From contig NZ_WBVQ01000002.1 in the NCBI RefSeq assembly GCF_008933165.1, positions 519,569 through 583,568 on the forward strand: a DNA stretch of 64,000 bases, in the 5' to 3' direction. This document shows, piece by piece, positions 41,545-51,812 of the stretch. This DNA comes from Phaeocystidibacter marisrubri. Its GTDB lineage: Bacteria > Bacteroidota > Bacteroidia > Flavobacteriales > Schleiferiaceae. Within the stretch, counting starts at the first letter, position 1. Every line of letters begins with the position of its first letter. Under the pieces are notes generated by a model that saw only the letters and a list, made by a program, of their open reading frames with translations, made no database searches and had not been told where the DNA came from. A program made the translations under genes and the position numbers.

Positions 41545-42586
41545 TCATTCCGTCTAGTACTTGATGCGGATGAGTGTTGCTGTATTCAATTTGCCATTCA
41601 ATAGACTTTGCATTTACTTCAACCAATGTCTTGAAGAGGTAGGCATCATGAACGTCTTACCTGTAAGTTCAATTGAACCTTTCGATGTAACTGTTTTATG
41701 CTATAGTGCTTCACAAACTTGCCATCCTGTCTACCAACTCTACAGAAACTCGTCGAGAATTCTGCCTCCCCTATCTAAACTTATTTGAAACTGAGTATTC
41801 TGAATTGATTATAGCTGAGAAAACACCCATTCTATTAAGTGTAATTGCCTTGCTCATTTCGATTTTCATTTCCCGCCGTTTTAGGAACAAGTATGTTCTT
41901 GTGGTATTCAATGGAGACTTAAGCCTTACTATATGATCTCCTATTTTTCTATGGACTTTTCGAAGTAATTCAATTGGAATTCGCATCTCTGCCCTGGTGG
42001 CAATGCTTGTTATATTTTGTACGATGGCGGCTACGACATTCTGATAACCAAAGTCTATTCCAATCTTCAGGGCCTTCTTATATTGTTAATTAGCACGAAC
42101 TATTTGCCCGGTATAATAAAGTACAGAAGCGTAATTCATCAAGCCATAAGCTACGCCTTCCCTATCGGATGGATGCAAACTCTCCAGTGCCTTCTCATGG
42201 TAATAGAGGCACTGTCAAACATTCCCTCTTGCGCTAGAACATTACCCTTACTTCCCAAAATCATGCTTGGAAAAAGCTCTTCAAAGTGAAATTTATGAGT
42301 GAGAACTAGAGCACTATTCAGATCGCACTCAGCAGAATCCAAAAGCCCCATATCATTAAAGCGAATACTAAGACCATACTCTGGTTTTGCCACCAACTTG
42401 AAGTCCTTTCCTTTCAAAGCCTAGTCACGAGATTCGCGCAAAGCTACAGCAGAGGCTTCAACATCTACACCTTCTAGCTCCGTACTCAAGTCATAGAACT
42501 TATTCGCATTAGGGTCTGCCATATCCTTTTGAGCCAACAGGCTTGTTTGAATAACAAGAAAAACAAGAGGTCAGACGTAGCAACAT
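41545..42586 (-). pseudogene. decayed TPR-repeat secreted/signalling protein gene
   Basis: The minus strand holds remnants of one gene in several frames. After an ATG at 42586, preceded by a TACCTTTG promoter element at 42598-42591, there is a signal peptide split by a frameshift (LVFLVIQTSLLAQ). A TPR-like part follows, interrupted by an in-frame TAG at 42423-42421 and by a frameshift near 42215, which joins EGMFDSA to YYHEKALESLHPSDREG. After a TAA at 42088-42086 the next TPR reads QYKKALKIGIDFGYQNVV, and a probable helical segment (LFLKRREMKIEMSKA) lies near 41870. Below 41770 the remains are fragmentary. Such TPR proteins in Bacteroidota often end in a LuxR or kinase domain, but none is preserved here. 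Confidence 0.65.
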
Positions 42587-42937
42587 CTCACAAAGGTAGG
42601 ACTAGCATGCAAACGTGAGAATTCTAAGGGAAATATTGATCTGAAAATACATTCACATCACCAGATATTGGTTTCATTGAAATCTCTAGCCCACTCCTAT
42701 AATTCCGCTTATAGAAATGAATTCAATCTATCTGATAATCAGAATATAAATATGTTAAAAGACTAAAAGCATCCAACGTGTCCATTTCCGACTCCGTACT
42801 CTTTATAAACACTCAATAAGACACCCATTTCATCTATTGAATTACACAATCCTATTTGCGCTTTAATGTTGATCAAATTAGACATAAAAGTGTAGTGATA
42901 ATTCTCCAAATCATGTAATTACTAATCCTTTCTATAT

Positions 42938-44920
42938 ATGAAACTATCATTCATCTCAACGGCGATTCTTGGAGTTTCGCTGAGTGTTTCAGCACAGAGC
43001 TGGAGCTCAATCAACACAACCACAGAGTTGTCAACTTACACAACTGCGGGTCCACCAATTGAGTTTTGGAGCGATTATGAGATCATTCCAGACGCAATTA
43101 CCACCAACGGTGAGAGCTCCAACACACAATTCCCACAGGGGACTGTTTTTTCAGCCTATTCTCTAGGAAGAGGTGCCCGCTCTGATTATGAACCGCAAGA
43201 CGACGGACTTTGGTTACTCGCGTTTGATCAAAACGGAGCGCTTCAGTTGTCCAAGAAAATTACCGTCCCAAACTCGGTCAATGTGCTAAATGAAAATCTA
43301 GGAGATGGTACTTGGCCAGACGCCCCGTTAAGTTACCTGACCATTTCCAGCTTACAATATGATTCAGGTGAAAATCGTGAACTCTTGATTTTTACAGGTA
43401 GTATACGGCGACCTCATTCCGAAAACTACACCAAAACAAAGTATGAAATCATGATAGTTGGGTCATACAATTTAGCAACCGATCAAGTTCAAATTGCATA
43501 TGTAAATCAACCCTATACCTTCTACATGGGAGACATCCCATATCAAGGTCAGGTTTTTTCTAATGGGACTAGCGTTAGAGAAATACGCCACAATGTATAC
43601 ATGGCTCTAGGTCATACAGGGAATCTCACCAACTCAGCGGACTTAGCCGATCATCCCTTGGCGGTTGTTTTCCATGTAGACGGAAATGGAGCCATAAACA
43701 TCTACAACACTCAAAGTTTCGAATACAAATTCAAACCCATTTCCGCCCGAAAATCAATGCAAGATGAAATGGTAGCCGCGGGAATTCATTACAATGATCA
43801 AGGCTATCAACTCTCTACGTCAGGAGCAACCACATACATAGCACCTGCATTAATTGCTTTTAAAGCCTATGAGAATTCTGGTGTTTGGAGTATTCAAATG
43901 GACCGTGGAGTAGTTACATATCTGCCCGAGTACAGCAGCACCAATCAACGATGGGGCAACGGATATTCATACATGGATCTGTTCATTGAAAATGGCAACA
44001 TCTATTTGAGTTTCAGCGAGAGACTCACCCCAACCTATCTGCACCTCACCCTAGACCGGGGTACCGGGAACCCTGTTATTGGCAAATATGATCTCAGCCT
44101 GACCTCTTCAGTCCAGTTCACAAAAGTCCAAATGGAAGACCCATTCGGTTCTGAACTACGCGGTGGGGTTCATCGTCTTATCCCTCGAGAGGGAGAAGGT
44201 GAGTTTGATGTACTTATGGTTCTGGATGATGCTCGAGACAGATGGCAAAGACCCAACAATACTTCCGTTGGAATCATTCGAATAGAGAAAAGTAATTTAG
44301 ATGTGAATGTAGGCCATGGTATTGTTAGTCTTTGGTCTATGGATCAAGCAGGAGCAACCTTGCGAGAGGTGAGCCATGTGACAGGACTGGAAATTGGAAA
44401 CGACTTTGACTATTACCTGGCCGATGGATACAATAGAACAACCAGCTATGTTCGCAGTCATGTTTTTGGTATATGGAACGATGAATACGAATGTGAAGAC
44501 TTTTCAGAGAATATCACCAGTCAACCGATTTCAGTAGATGACGATCACAAAGATTCATTTGGATTACTTAACAACCCACCATGCATTGTTCACACCGTTG
44601 ATCAAGTAGACCTTAATTTTGATGCAGCACATTGCTCTGTTATTGATGTAGTTGAATCTCAAGACAAAACAGGTAACATCTCATTACCTATCCAGAGCAA
44701 CCATAAATATGAGTTGCAAAAAATTGATCGCAATCTATTCCGCATTGAGGCGGGAGATTCTCAGGTAAAACTTGTAGCGTTAATATCCATAACCGGACAA
44801 GTCATATCAGCAAACCTTCCAAGCCGCGAATTAGACCTCAATGAACTTGCACCGGCAGTTTACATCCTGCACTTTGAAATTGATGGTCAACCTCAAACCG
44901 AACGGGTCATTGTAGAATAA
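42938..44920 (+). CDS. secreted protein with T9SS type A C-terminal sorting domain
   Basis: 660 residues. A signal peptide (about 1-19, ending VSAQS) is followed by a ~560-residue body rich in beta-strands and aromatic residues, of no family I recognise. The C-terminal ~70 residues (FRIEAGDSQVKLVALISITG, then LDLNELAPAVYILHFEIDG) form a type IX secretion system type A sorting domain, so the protein should be exported across the outer membrane and attached to the surface or released. It is a single gene ended by a terminator. Confidence 0.75.
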   Translation: MKLSFISTAILGVSLSVSAQSWSSINTTTELSTYTTAGPPIEFWSDYEIIPDAITTNGESSNTQFPQGTVFSAYSLGRGARSDYEPQDDGLWLLAFDQNGALQLSKKITVPNSVNVLNENLGDGTWPDAPLSYLTISSLQYDSGENRELLIFTGSIRRPHSENYTKTKYEIMIVGSYNLATDQVQIAYVNQPYTFYMGDIPYQGQVFSNGTSVREIRHNVYMALGHTGNLTNSADLADHPLAVVFHVDGNGAINIYNTQSFEYKFKPISARKSMQDEMVAAGIHYNDQGYQLSTSGATTYIAPALIAFKAYENSGVWSIQMDRGVVTYLPEYSSTNQRWGNGYSYMDLFIENGNIYLSFSERLTPTYLHLTLDRGTGNPVIGKYDLSLTSSVQFTKVQMEDPFGSELRGGVHRLIPREGEGEFDVLMVLDDARDRWQRPNNTSVGIIRIEKSNLDVNVGHGIVSLWSMDQAGATLREVSHVTGLEIGNDFDYYLADGYNRTTSYVRSHVFGIWNDEYECEDFSENITSQPISVDDDHKDSFGLLNNPPCIVHTVDQVDLNFDAAHCSVIDVVESQDKTGNISLPIQSNHKYELQKIDRNLFRIEAGDSQVKLVALISITGQVISANLPSRELDLNELAPAVYILHFEIDGQPQTERVIVE

Positions 44921-44940
44921 ACTCCATCCTATCATGATTA

Positions 44941-44966
44941 AAGGGCGCCTTGTAGGCGCCCTTTTA
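44941..44966 (+). terminator. rho-independent terminator
   Basis: A 9-bp perfect inverted repeat (aagggcgcc / ggcgccctt, 44941-44949 and 44955-44963) with a 5-nt loop and a short T-run lies 20 nt after the T9SS cargo gene. Confidence 0.85.
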
Positions 44967-45095
44967 CTTATATGCTATTGAGAACGCATAGCACTGAACC
45001 AAGCTTTTGATTGTATCAAATTAATTCAAATTCAAATAAAACATTGCCAGTACATGCAATCCGTCAGCACCTCTGTAGTAACGGAAGTGGTTTGA

Positions 45096-47831
45096 TCAAT
45101 TCGTGAACAACACCTTTGTTCCGTAATACCCGTCTGCAGGAATATTATCCGGTACAAGCTGAACAGCTGGAGCATCTGGGTTTTCCAAATTCAAAAGAAT
45201 AAGTCTATCCCTATATGGCACAGGTGTGCCTTCTGGTAATTTAAGATGCACTGGAATGAGATAGCTATTGTTCCCAATGTACTCCACACTACCGTCTTTC
45301 AATGTGAACTGGTAGTTGTAATTAATCGAGGCAGCTTTTATGGCGTCATCAGACGATCCGAAAGCCTGATCATTCACTGCTTCTGGATAAAAATGATAAA
45401 CACCTGGCTCGGAATTAGCTCCGTAGTACATACCTATTATCTCGTTCCAAGGACCATCACTCAATGGCCCATAATATCTGCCAGGCACCTTGAGAAGCGT
45501 GTCAAGTATCCCCAATTCCTGAGACTGCGTATCGAATGTGAATACATAAGCTTCGCCTGTACTTGCCTTATTAATGATCCCGTATAGCAAACTGCCTTCT
45601 CCCACCAGCAACCGGGTAGAAACAATGGCCTGAGGGTCCTTGAATATTTCAATACCTTCTACTTCATTAAAGTAGAAATAGGTTGGGTTACGGGATCCTT
45701 CGGGTTTGCTTGGATCATACTCGAACACCTGATTCTGAAGGGTAGGATCAGAGGGGCAATCCGCATTTATGGCCCCATAGATTTTTCCGTTGTTACCAAA
45801 TACAAAATCCATTTTGAAGCAACCATTCAGGTACTTGTAAACAGCCACAGACGATTGAATGGATTGGGTAGCTGTATCAAAAGAGAATATTTCATACGTA
45901 GGCTCCCATCCCCTTGGATCATTTGGATCTGAGTTCAGGGTAATTCCATAAATCATTCCCTGATGTAGATATCGGGGCTCAGCCCACGAATCGGCTGGCG
46001 CTCCTTCCATACAGTATTTATGAAACTTCTTGCTAGACAAGTTGTACGTGTAGTAGTACATCTTTTTCGGATCCTCTGGATTAAGCGAACAATTATCCGC
46101 GGAACAACCTACCGTTCTATCCGTATTCACATCCAGATAGTCGTTGCCCATCCAACCGATGGTATGCTTGTCTAAATAAAAAGGAGGAGTCGTATACACT
46201 CCGTTCTGTTGACAGGAAGGAAGAATAGGCTGCAGAGGAGGCTCTGCATTCGCCAAGTTTTGCGAAAGGGTATGATTAGCGTTGATAAGATAGCTATCCA
46301 TGCTGCAAGGGCCAACTGCTTGATGGAACACTGGTCCATACTCCACCATAGTATCCTTTACATTGTCAATCGTTATCACGTATTTCACAAAACCTCTGAG
46401 GTAATACGTATTATCTGGAGTTACTTCCAAGATGCCGGATTGAAGACCTGCATCATTGATCAGTTGCATGACTCTAGAATTGAGATTGGGAGTTGGATTC
46501 TGCGTACTGTAACAAATTCCCCTCTGAACGACATCGAAGGATGAAGAGCCATCTATTTCCAGATTACATGAAACCATAGCTGACATACAGTTGATTGGCT
46601 CCATCTCAACCTGACCGATGTCTACCACAGGCGCACCTGCGTACAAACACCTTACGGGTAAACCCCATTTCCGATTTACAGTTGAAAAGTTGACATAGGG
46701 TTGATATCCTACTATGCTTGCGCTTCCTTCTCCATCTGACGTCCAGAGATACGAATATCTGTGACGAAGATATCCTCTAGGCCCATCTGCAGCTCCAAAA
46801 GGCTGTAAACTAAATCCGGTTTCATCATTCGGCTCTCCATCCCCTGTGATGAGCCAGCCTTCCTCGCTCATAAATTTGAACATTGAAGTACTTGTGTAGG
46901 GCCCGGGACCGTATACATTCAGATAGTCGTTCTTGGATGGCAACTTCCATCCCACTGGAACCAACCCCCGAGAATCACGAACCGCATAGTCGTTATAGTA
47001 ATACACATCTTCAATGAATCCTGGAGGAATTGTAATATAAACTGCCGGCAACTGGCTATCGCCTAGCGCTTGAAATTCAGTAAGTGATGACGCTATGTTG
47101 ATAGGATCCCCGTTCCTGAAGTGTTTGGTTTTAAGAATGTTTTGTGACCAGGTTACACCATTGATTTCCATCGGTACCAACCTTTGCGGATAGGATACGT
47201 TTTTTATACATCGAACTGGCATCCCCACAAAGGAATAGTCTGATGGTGGATATTGTTCATATCCTCTCAGGCTGAAACTGATGCAATATCCCCCACTCAA
47301 CCATAACTTGCTGTAATATCCTATCTGGTTTAACCTCCCCTTGTAAGCAATTACACCGGTAGGATAAGCATTGAAACCCGAAGCATCGCTCGGTACTCCG
47401 TACTTGTCTGTATTGTACCACCCCTTATTACTACAAAGCTTCTGCACGGTCTGCGAGAAAGTTCCCGGACCCTGATTCACCATCAAAGAATAGTAGTCCT
47501 CCACGGTAGGAATCCGGAACCCCTCTGGCGCCAATCCACGGGGATCGTTTATAGCTTGGACATTGTAATAAATTATCGTTGTTCCGGTTATGGTATCATA
47601 ATACTCAAAAGCCATGGGTTGATTGCTGGCACTCAGCCTGTGCCATTCGAGCAAAGAGGTGGCAAACTGTATCTCCGAGCCGTCATTGAACGTCCTGACC
47701 TGCAGGTTTTGTTCCGCCCACACCTGATTTCCAATTGTAACGGTGGGCACATTTGTTTGTCCTTGTGAAACAAGTGCATGAAGGAAGACTCCCCCCAGAA
47801 AGGCTAGTCTTCTTAAGTTAAAAATTGACAT
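45096..47831 (-). CDS. large secreted protein with two FISUMP domains
   Basis: 911 residues. A signal peptide (about 1-24) is followed by two FISUMP (Fibrobacter succinogenes major paralogous) domains. The first starts with VTIGNQVWAEQNLQVRTFND (about 30-135, with GLAPEGFRIPTVEDY) and the second with MEINGVTWSQNILKTKHFRN (about 215-400, with GLVPVGWKLPSKNDY). A region with paired cysteines (EPINCMSAMVSCNLEIDG) and then a ~400-residue part with beta-propeller-like strands and many NGKIYGAIN/LLYGIIN motifs follow. I see no T9SS sorting domain at the C-terminus. The function is unknown; surface location is likely. Confidence 0.7.
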   Translation of the reverse strand: MSIFNLRRLAFLGGVFLHALVSQGQTNVPTVTIGNQVWAEQNLQVRTFNDGSEIQFATSLLEWHRLSASNQPMAFEYYDTITGTTIIYYNVQAINDPRGLAPEGFRIPTVEDYYSLMVNQGPGTFSQTVQKLCSNKGWYNTDKYGVPSDASGFNAYPTGVIAYKGRLNQIGYYSKLWLSGGYCISFSLRGYEQYPPSDYSFVGMPVRCIKNVSYPQRLVPMEINGVTWSQNILKTKHFRNGDPINIASSLTEFQALGDSQLPAVYITIPPGFIEDVYYYNDYAVRDSRGLVPVGWKLPSKNDYLNVYGPGPYTSTSMFKFMSEEGWLITGDGEPNDETGFSLQPFGAADGPRGYLRHRYSYLWTSDGEGSASIVGYQPYVNFSTVNRKWGLPVRCLYAGAPVVDIGQVEMEPINCMSAMVSCNLEIDGSSSFDVVQRGICYSTQNPTPNLNSRVMQLINDAGLQSGILEVTPDNTYYLRGFVKYVITIDNVKDTMVEYGPVFHQAVGPCSMDSYLINANHTLSQNLANAEPPLQPILPSCQQNGVYTTPPFYLDKHTIGWMGNDYLDVNTDRTVGCSADNCSLNPEDPKKMYYYTYNLSSKKFHKYCMEGAPADSWAEPRYLHQGMIYGITLNSDPNDPRGWEPTYEIFSFDTATQSIQSSVAVYKYLNGCFKMDFVFGNNGKIYGAINADCPSDPTLQNQVFEYDPSKPEGSRNPTYFYFNEVEGIEIFKDPQAIVSTRLLVGEGSLLYGIINKASTGEAYVFTFDTQSQELGILDTLLKVPGRYYGPLSDGPWNEIIGMYYGANSEPGVYHFYPEAVNDQAFGSSDDAIKAASINYNYQFTLKDGSVEYIGNNSYLIPVHLKLPEGTPVPYRDRLILLNLENPDAPAVQLVPDNIPADGYYGTKVLFTN

Positions 47832-48006
47832 AATAGATTAGTAGGTTTTTGGAGTATCGAATATAGAACAAACCACCAAAACTAAAACCCTGATTTTCAC
47901 GACTTAGCCAAGGGATTGTTTAGTGCAATTTCTTGAGTACATACGCATGAATGGCCAAACTGATCTATTGCGGATTATTCGTTCCCAGGCTTCTTGAGCA
48001 CTCCCC

Positions 48007-48495
48007 TCACTCCCCCCAATCTCCCCTATCTAAACTTCTATACTGAATGGCTTCTCCTAAGTGAGCCAGACTAACGTCCACGGCTTGATCTAGATCGGCA
48101 ATGGTGCGAGCAACTTTGAGAATGCGGTCGTAAGCTCGGGCGGAAAGCGACATTCTTTCCATGGCTACCTCTAGCATTTGTCGACCTTCTGCATTGAGCT
48201 TGCACACGGAGCGAAGTTGCTTGCTGCCCATTTGTGCATTGTTGTGTACGTGAGAGGTTTCGGCAAATCGCTCGAGTTGAATTCTCCGCGCTTGAAGCAC
48301 CCGCTGACGAATGGCTTCACTTGACTCAGCTGGGTCGTCTTTAGAGATTTCTTCAAACTTCACAGGGGTGACTTCAACGTGCAAGTCGATGCGATCTAGA
48401 AGTGGACCAGATATCTTGTTCAAGTATCGGTCTACAGCACCTGGCGGACACGTACACTGACGGGTGGGGTGGTTGTGATAGCCACAGGGACAGGG
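48007..48495 (-). pseudogene. truncated second copy of comM/yifB (3' part only)
   Basis: An open frame equal to the last ~163 codons of ComM, starting inside the cysteine cluster (PCPCGYHNHPTRQCTCPPG) and ending ...DRGDWGE. The first 167 nt of the copy (48495-48329) are about 98% identical to the full gene (three mismatches by eye), while the last ~320 nt differ at many positions. The sharp change of identity marks a recombination junction. There is no ATPase core, so the fragment is inactive. It lies on the left flank of the inserted methyltransferase cassette. Confidence 0.9.
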
Positions 48496-48539
48496 TTGCG
48501 TGCGGTTTCTGTGAAATCACACTTACCGTTACAAAACCT

Positions 48540-48653
48540 ATGCCTAAGGGTTATCCAGAGGAGGTAAAAACCATTGGTGACAAGATTAGGAGGGCAAGAA
48601 GGGATGCAGGCATCTCTCAGGTGAAGCTACTCAAAAGACTGGAGGGGAGGTGA
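48540..48653 (+). pseudogene. XRE-type helix-turn-helix protein fragment
   Basis: A 37-codon frame starting MPKGYPEEVKTIGDKIRRAR and continuing DAGISQVKLLKRLEG resembles the N-terminus of a family of XRE-like HTH proteins (GYPxxxKTIGDxIRKxRxxxGLxQ) and stops before the recognition helix is complete. It lies just inside the left edge of the cassette and is probably a leftover of a regulator or integrase-associated gene. Confidence 0.5.
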
Positions 48654-49217
48654 AGACGTTGCGACTATAGAGTAGGTAAGAGCATTTCGAATTCATGTTA
48701 TCCTTATAACCATCTTCACGCCAAGTCGAATCCGAATTGTGTTGACAGGTCACAAGTTCAAAATATTCTCTAAGATAGCGAGTGTTGTTGAAAGCGTTGT
48801 ATTTCCTAATTCAACATGTTATTCTTAATCAAGAGACTAGCCTCGAGTCAATATCGAAAAATCTCGTCTAGTGAGTTCTTAGATTCTGGAGCAATTAGTT
48901 CATGCGATTATTTAAGAAGATCAGAAAGAGTTGCTAGCAGTTTCTACGAAATCGTATTCTATGCTTTGCACTAAAACTGGACATTCCCATCTGATCGAAT
49001 TTGAAATAGAATGCTATTCGCATGAAATATTATGCAATCTACAAAGATGAAATGCTGGACTTCGAAATACATCAACAGAGCTAGAGAATCACTAAATTCG
49101 CTCAGCTCCCTAATTAATTCACCACTTATTGATATCAAATGCTTGTGACCTTAAACATTGAAGTTATAGTGGCAGCAAAGAATCGACGACAATACTACGG
49201 AGTAAAATTACGCATAA
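48654..49217. other. AT-rich non-coding stretch upstream of the kinase gene
   Basis: About 560 nt with no convincing gene. A 52-codon plus-strand frame (48816-48974) has no recognised motif. The base composition is visibly more AT-rich than the core genome, as in the cassette genes. It should contain the promoter of the three-gene operon; no clear TAnnTTTG element was found near 49218. Confidence 0.4.
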
Positions 49218-51812
49218 ATGAAATTTGATTACAACCCTAGAATATTAGAGCAACTCGGCACAGAATTAATCACCTCCGATGAGGTTGCATTCACAGAATT
49301 GCTGAAAAACTCCTATGACGCCAGGGCCAAGAACGTAAACGTTCACTTTTTAGATAGTATAAAGAAAATCGCGTCATCTAGACTGCTCGTGCCTGTGAAT
49401 GGTAACCTTCTTTCCGAACTGGAGAAAACTGTAGGTGAGAACCGTTTAATTATTATCGAAGATGATGGCACTGGAATGACCAAGAAGACACTGCAAAATG
49501 GATTCTTTACTGTTGGTTCTGATCTGAAAAAAACTATCAAAGTAGCAGAAGCTCAAATCAGTCGAGAGGATAAAATAACCCTCGGCGATAAAGGATTAGG
49601 AAGACTTGCGTCACAAAGGTTAGGACCTCTATTAATTGTTGAAACAGCTAGTAAGGATGAGCGAAAGATCAACTACGTTGAACTTGAATGGGCAAATTTC
49701 TTTAACGATTTAGACATGGATGCCCCTGAGAAAGAATTCGATAAAGTATCCAGTCAATCCTATACCCGGTTATGGTTTGTAGAAAACCAAGGTTTTGACA
49801 GGTTCATTGAGGACAAAAGGCCCATCCAACTAAATCTAGAGCTATACCCCAATCGAGAAGAAGAGGAAACCAAGATCGCATTACAAGAGGGGCTGCAATC
49901 ATCGGTTAGTTTTTTATACTCACCGTTTGAAAAGATGGAAGAACCATTCAATGTGAACTTTTTCTTGAACGGTGAACCAGTTAAATCATCCTTCCACAAT
50001 AAGAGTATCCAGATAGCCCAGACGATTCATCGGTTTCAATTACAAGAAAAGGATGGAAAAAACACATTAAGCGTCGAATTGGATTTGAAACCATGGTACG
50101 TAGAGTTGTTACATCTAAGGCTACTTGGTAAAAGCTTGTTCCAAAGAGGAAGAAAGAGCTCCAGCTTTTATGCAGGGCTTCTTGAAAAACATAAAGATAG
50201 GATATCACGGAATCTAAGAAAAGAATACAGCCTTAATGAGTTCATGCAAAAGGAAATGGATGGCAAGAAGTCCTTCTTCCAAGGTTCAGTTGAGAAAATC
50301 ATGCCAATGAACGGAGAAGTTTATTCATTCCATAGAGAAGCATTCAGGCTAAACCTGTCTGTTGAAGGGGCAAAAAGACAAGGCATTATTAAGAAGGACG
50401 AAAACATTAAATCAATTAGAGATTTCTTGAATTACCACAATGGTATCAAACTATACCGGGACAAGTTTCGTATTGCCAACTTAGGCGATAAGGATAGCGA
50501 TTGGTTAAACCTTCAACAGGCTCGAACTAGAGGGCAACAGTTCTTCCGCTTTGAATTAGGAAATGTGATAGGTTATGTCAAAATCAACGATTTCTATCAA
50601 CAATACATTAAAGAGATAAGCTCTCGCCAGGAACTCAAACAAAATCAGTACTCTTCGGCACTCAAATGGTTCTTGCAACGGGTGTTCAATCATGATTTCT
50701 ACAACCTGAGTACTACAGCATACTATTTGATTAGGGATATTCTTTATGAAGAGGAACTGGTTCCTAAAAACTCTCCCAAAGAGCTTAAAGAGCAGGTTGA
50801 TGAATCGGAGAAGTTATTGAAGCAAACTTTGGCCGATCTTGAAAAGTTCAAATCAGGATTTGAAACAATAAGCGGAAATATTGCCCTGGATTCGCCAGAA
50901 AAAATCAAGACAGTGCAAGAAGTAATTTCTGAGTTAAACCCTTCTAACGCGGGACTTTCAACCAGTCTTAGCAGTAGTATTTCCACATTAAAAGCTGCTA
51001 AGGACACGCTAGTCATCATTGAGGAGCGACAGAAGGAATCCTATAACAATTACAAATTAATGGCCAATGGTCTCATTACTGAGGTAATGACACACGAACT
51101 GCATTCAATACTACTTAATACAAAGTCCGGGACTGATTATTCATCAAATGTGGAGGCATTAAAATCTTACCTCTTAGAAATGAAAGAGGTTGGCATTTAC
51201 AAAGACAACTTAAAACCGGTATCAGAAAGACTTGATTTTCTTCATACAAGAATTGAAGAGCTTGACCTCTTTTACAATTTCTTGGAGAAGACTTTCATCA
51301 AACAAGGTACCGCAAATGAATTTGTACATGAGAATATTCTCGAATTCACGTCAGATTTCCATACTAGGTTCAGCAAACGGTTGAAGAAATTAAAAACTAA
51401 GCTCGAATTCAAAGGACCTAACGATTACATTTGGTTTGTGCCAAAAGGAAGCTTGACACATGTGTTCTATAATCTTATAGACAACTCGCTATATTGGATT
51501 GGCCAGAGACAGCAAAAAAGTGCCTACGATGAAACATTCAAAAGAGCTGATCAAGATACCATCACAATTGAGAAAACAGATGAATTCACACTGCATTATT
51601 ATGATTCTGGAACAGGAATTTCTAGCGAAATGCAAGATGTGTTGTTCCATCCATTCCAATCCGGCAAAAAAGAAGGAAGAGGAATGGGAATGTATATAGT
51701 CAAAAAACTCCTTGAATCATTTGGTGGTAGTATTTCTCTTCTACCGGAAGAAAATGAATATGGAAACAAGTACATTTTTTCTATAACCATCGGAGACAAA
51801 TTGAATGAATAA
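49218..51812 (+). CDS. dual-GHKL ATPase: Hsp90/MORC-like N-terminus and histidine-kinase-like C-terminus
   Basis: 864 residues. The N-terminal GHKL domain has the N-box ELLKNSYDA near 26-34, DDGTGM near 82 and LGDKGLGRLASQRLG near 121-135, as in Hsp90/MutL/MORC ATPases. A ~380-residue middle part and a coiled coil (about 525-620) follow. The C-terminal part has a possible H-box EVMTHELHS (His near 626), N-box NLIDNSLYW near 752, DSGTGI near 796 and GRGMGMYIVKKLL near 821, i.e. a histidine kinase catalytic core. There is no TM segment, so it is cytoplasmic. Its stop overlaps the receiver-like gene by 8 nt, so the pair is translationally coupled. I infer a sensor/transmitter of a defence or conflict system. 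Confidence 0.8.
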   Translation: MKFDYNPRILEQLGTELITSDEVAFTELLKNSYDARAKNVNVHFLDSIKKIASSRLLVPVNGNLLSELEKTVGENRLIIIEDDGTGMTKKTLQNGFFTVGSDLKKTIKVAEAQISREDKITLGDKGLGRLASQRLGPLLIVETASKDERKINYVELEWANFFNDLDMDAPEKEFDKVSSQSYTRLWFVENQGFDRFIEDKRPIQLNLELYPNREEEETKIALQEGLQSSVSFLYSPFEKMEEPFNVNFFLNGEPVKSSFHNKSIQIAQTIHRFQLQEKDGKNTLSVELDLKPWYVELLHLRLLGKSLFQRGRKSSSFYAGLLEKHKDRISRNLRKEYSLNEFMQKEMDGKKSFFQGSVEKIMPMNGEVYSFHREAFRLNLSVEGAKRQGIIKKDENIKSIRDFLNYHNGIKLYRDKFRIANLGDKDSDWLNLQQARTRGQQFFRFELGNVIGYVKINDFYQQYIKEISSRQELKQNQYSSALKWFLQRVFNHDFYNLSTTAYYLIRDILYEEELVPKNSPKELKEQVDESEKLLKQTLADLEKFKSGFETISGNIALDSPEKIKTVQEVISELNPSNAGLSTSLSSSISTLKAAKDTLVIIEERQKESYNNYKLMANGLITEVMTHELHSILLNTKSGTDYSSNVEALKSYLLEMKEVGIYKDNLKPVSERLDFLHTRIEELDLFYNFLEKTFIKQGTANEFVHENILEFTSDFHTRFSKRLKKLKTKLEFKGPNDYIWFVPKGSLTHVFYNLIDNSLYWIGQRQQKSAYDETFKRADQDTITIEKTDEFTLHYYDSGTGISSEMQDVLFHPFQSGKKEGRGMGMYIVKKLLESFGGSISLLPEENEYGNKYIFSITIGDKLNE

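Noticed and set aside
41561-42289. Plus-strand frames of 75-90 codons in the 41.5-42.3 kb gap
   Set aside because: The minus strand shows a coherent decayed TPR gene across the same bases, so these frames are shadows of it.
48402-48653. An 83-codon plus-strand reading frame across the end of the comM fragment
   Set aside because: Its first 46 codons are antisense to the comM fragment. Only the last 37 codons (from 48540) resemble a real protein, so only that part is listed, as a fragment.
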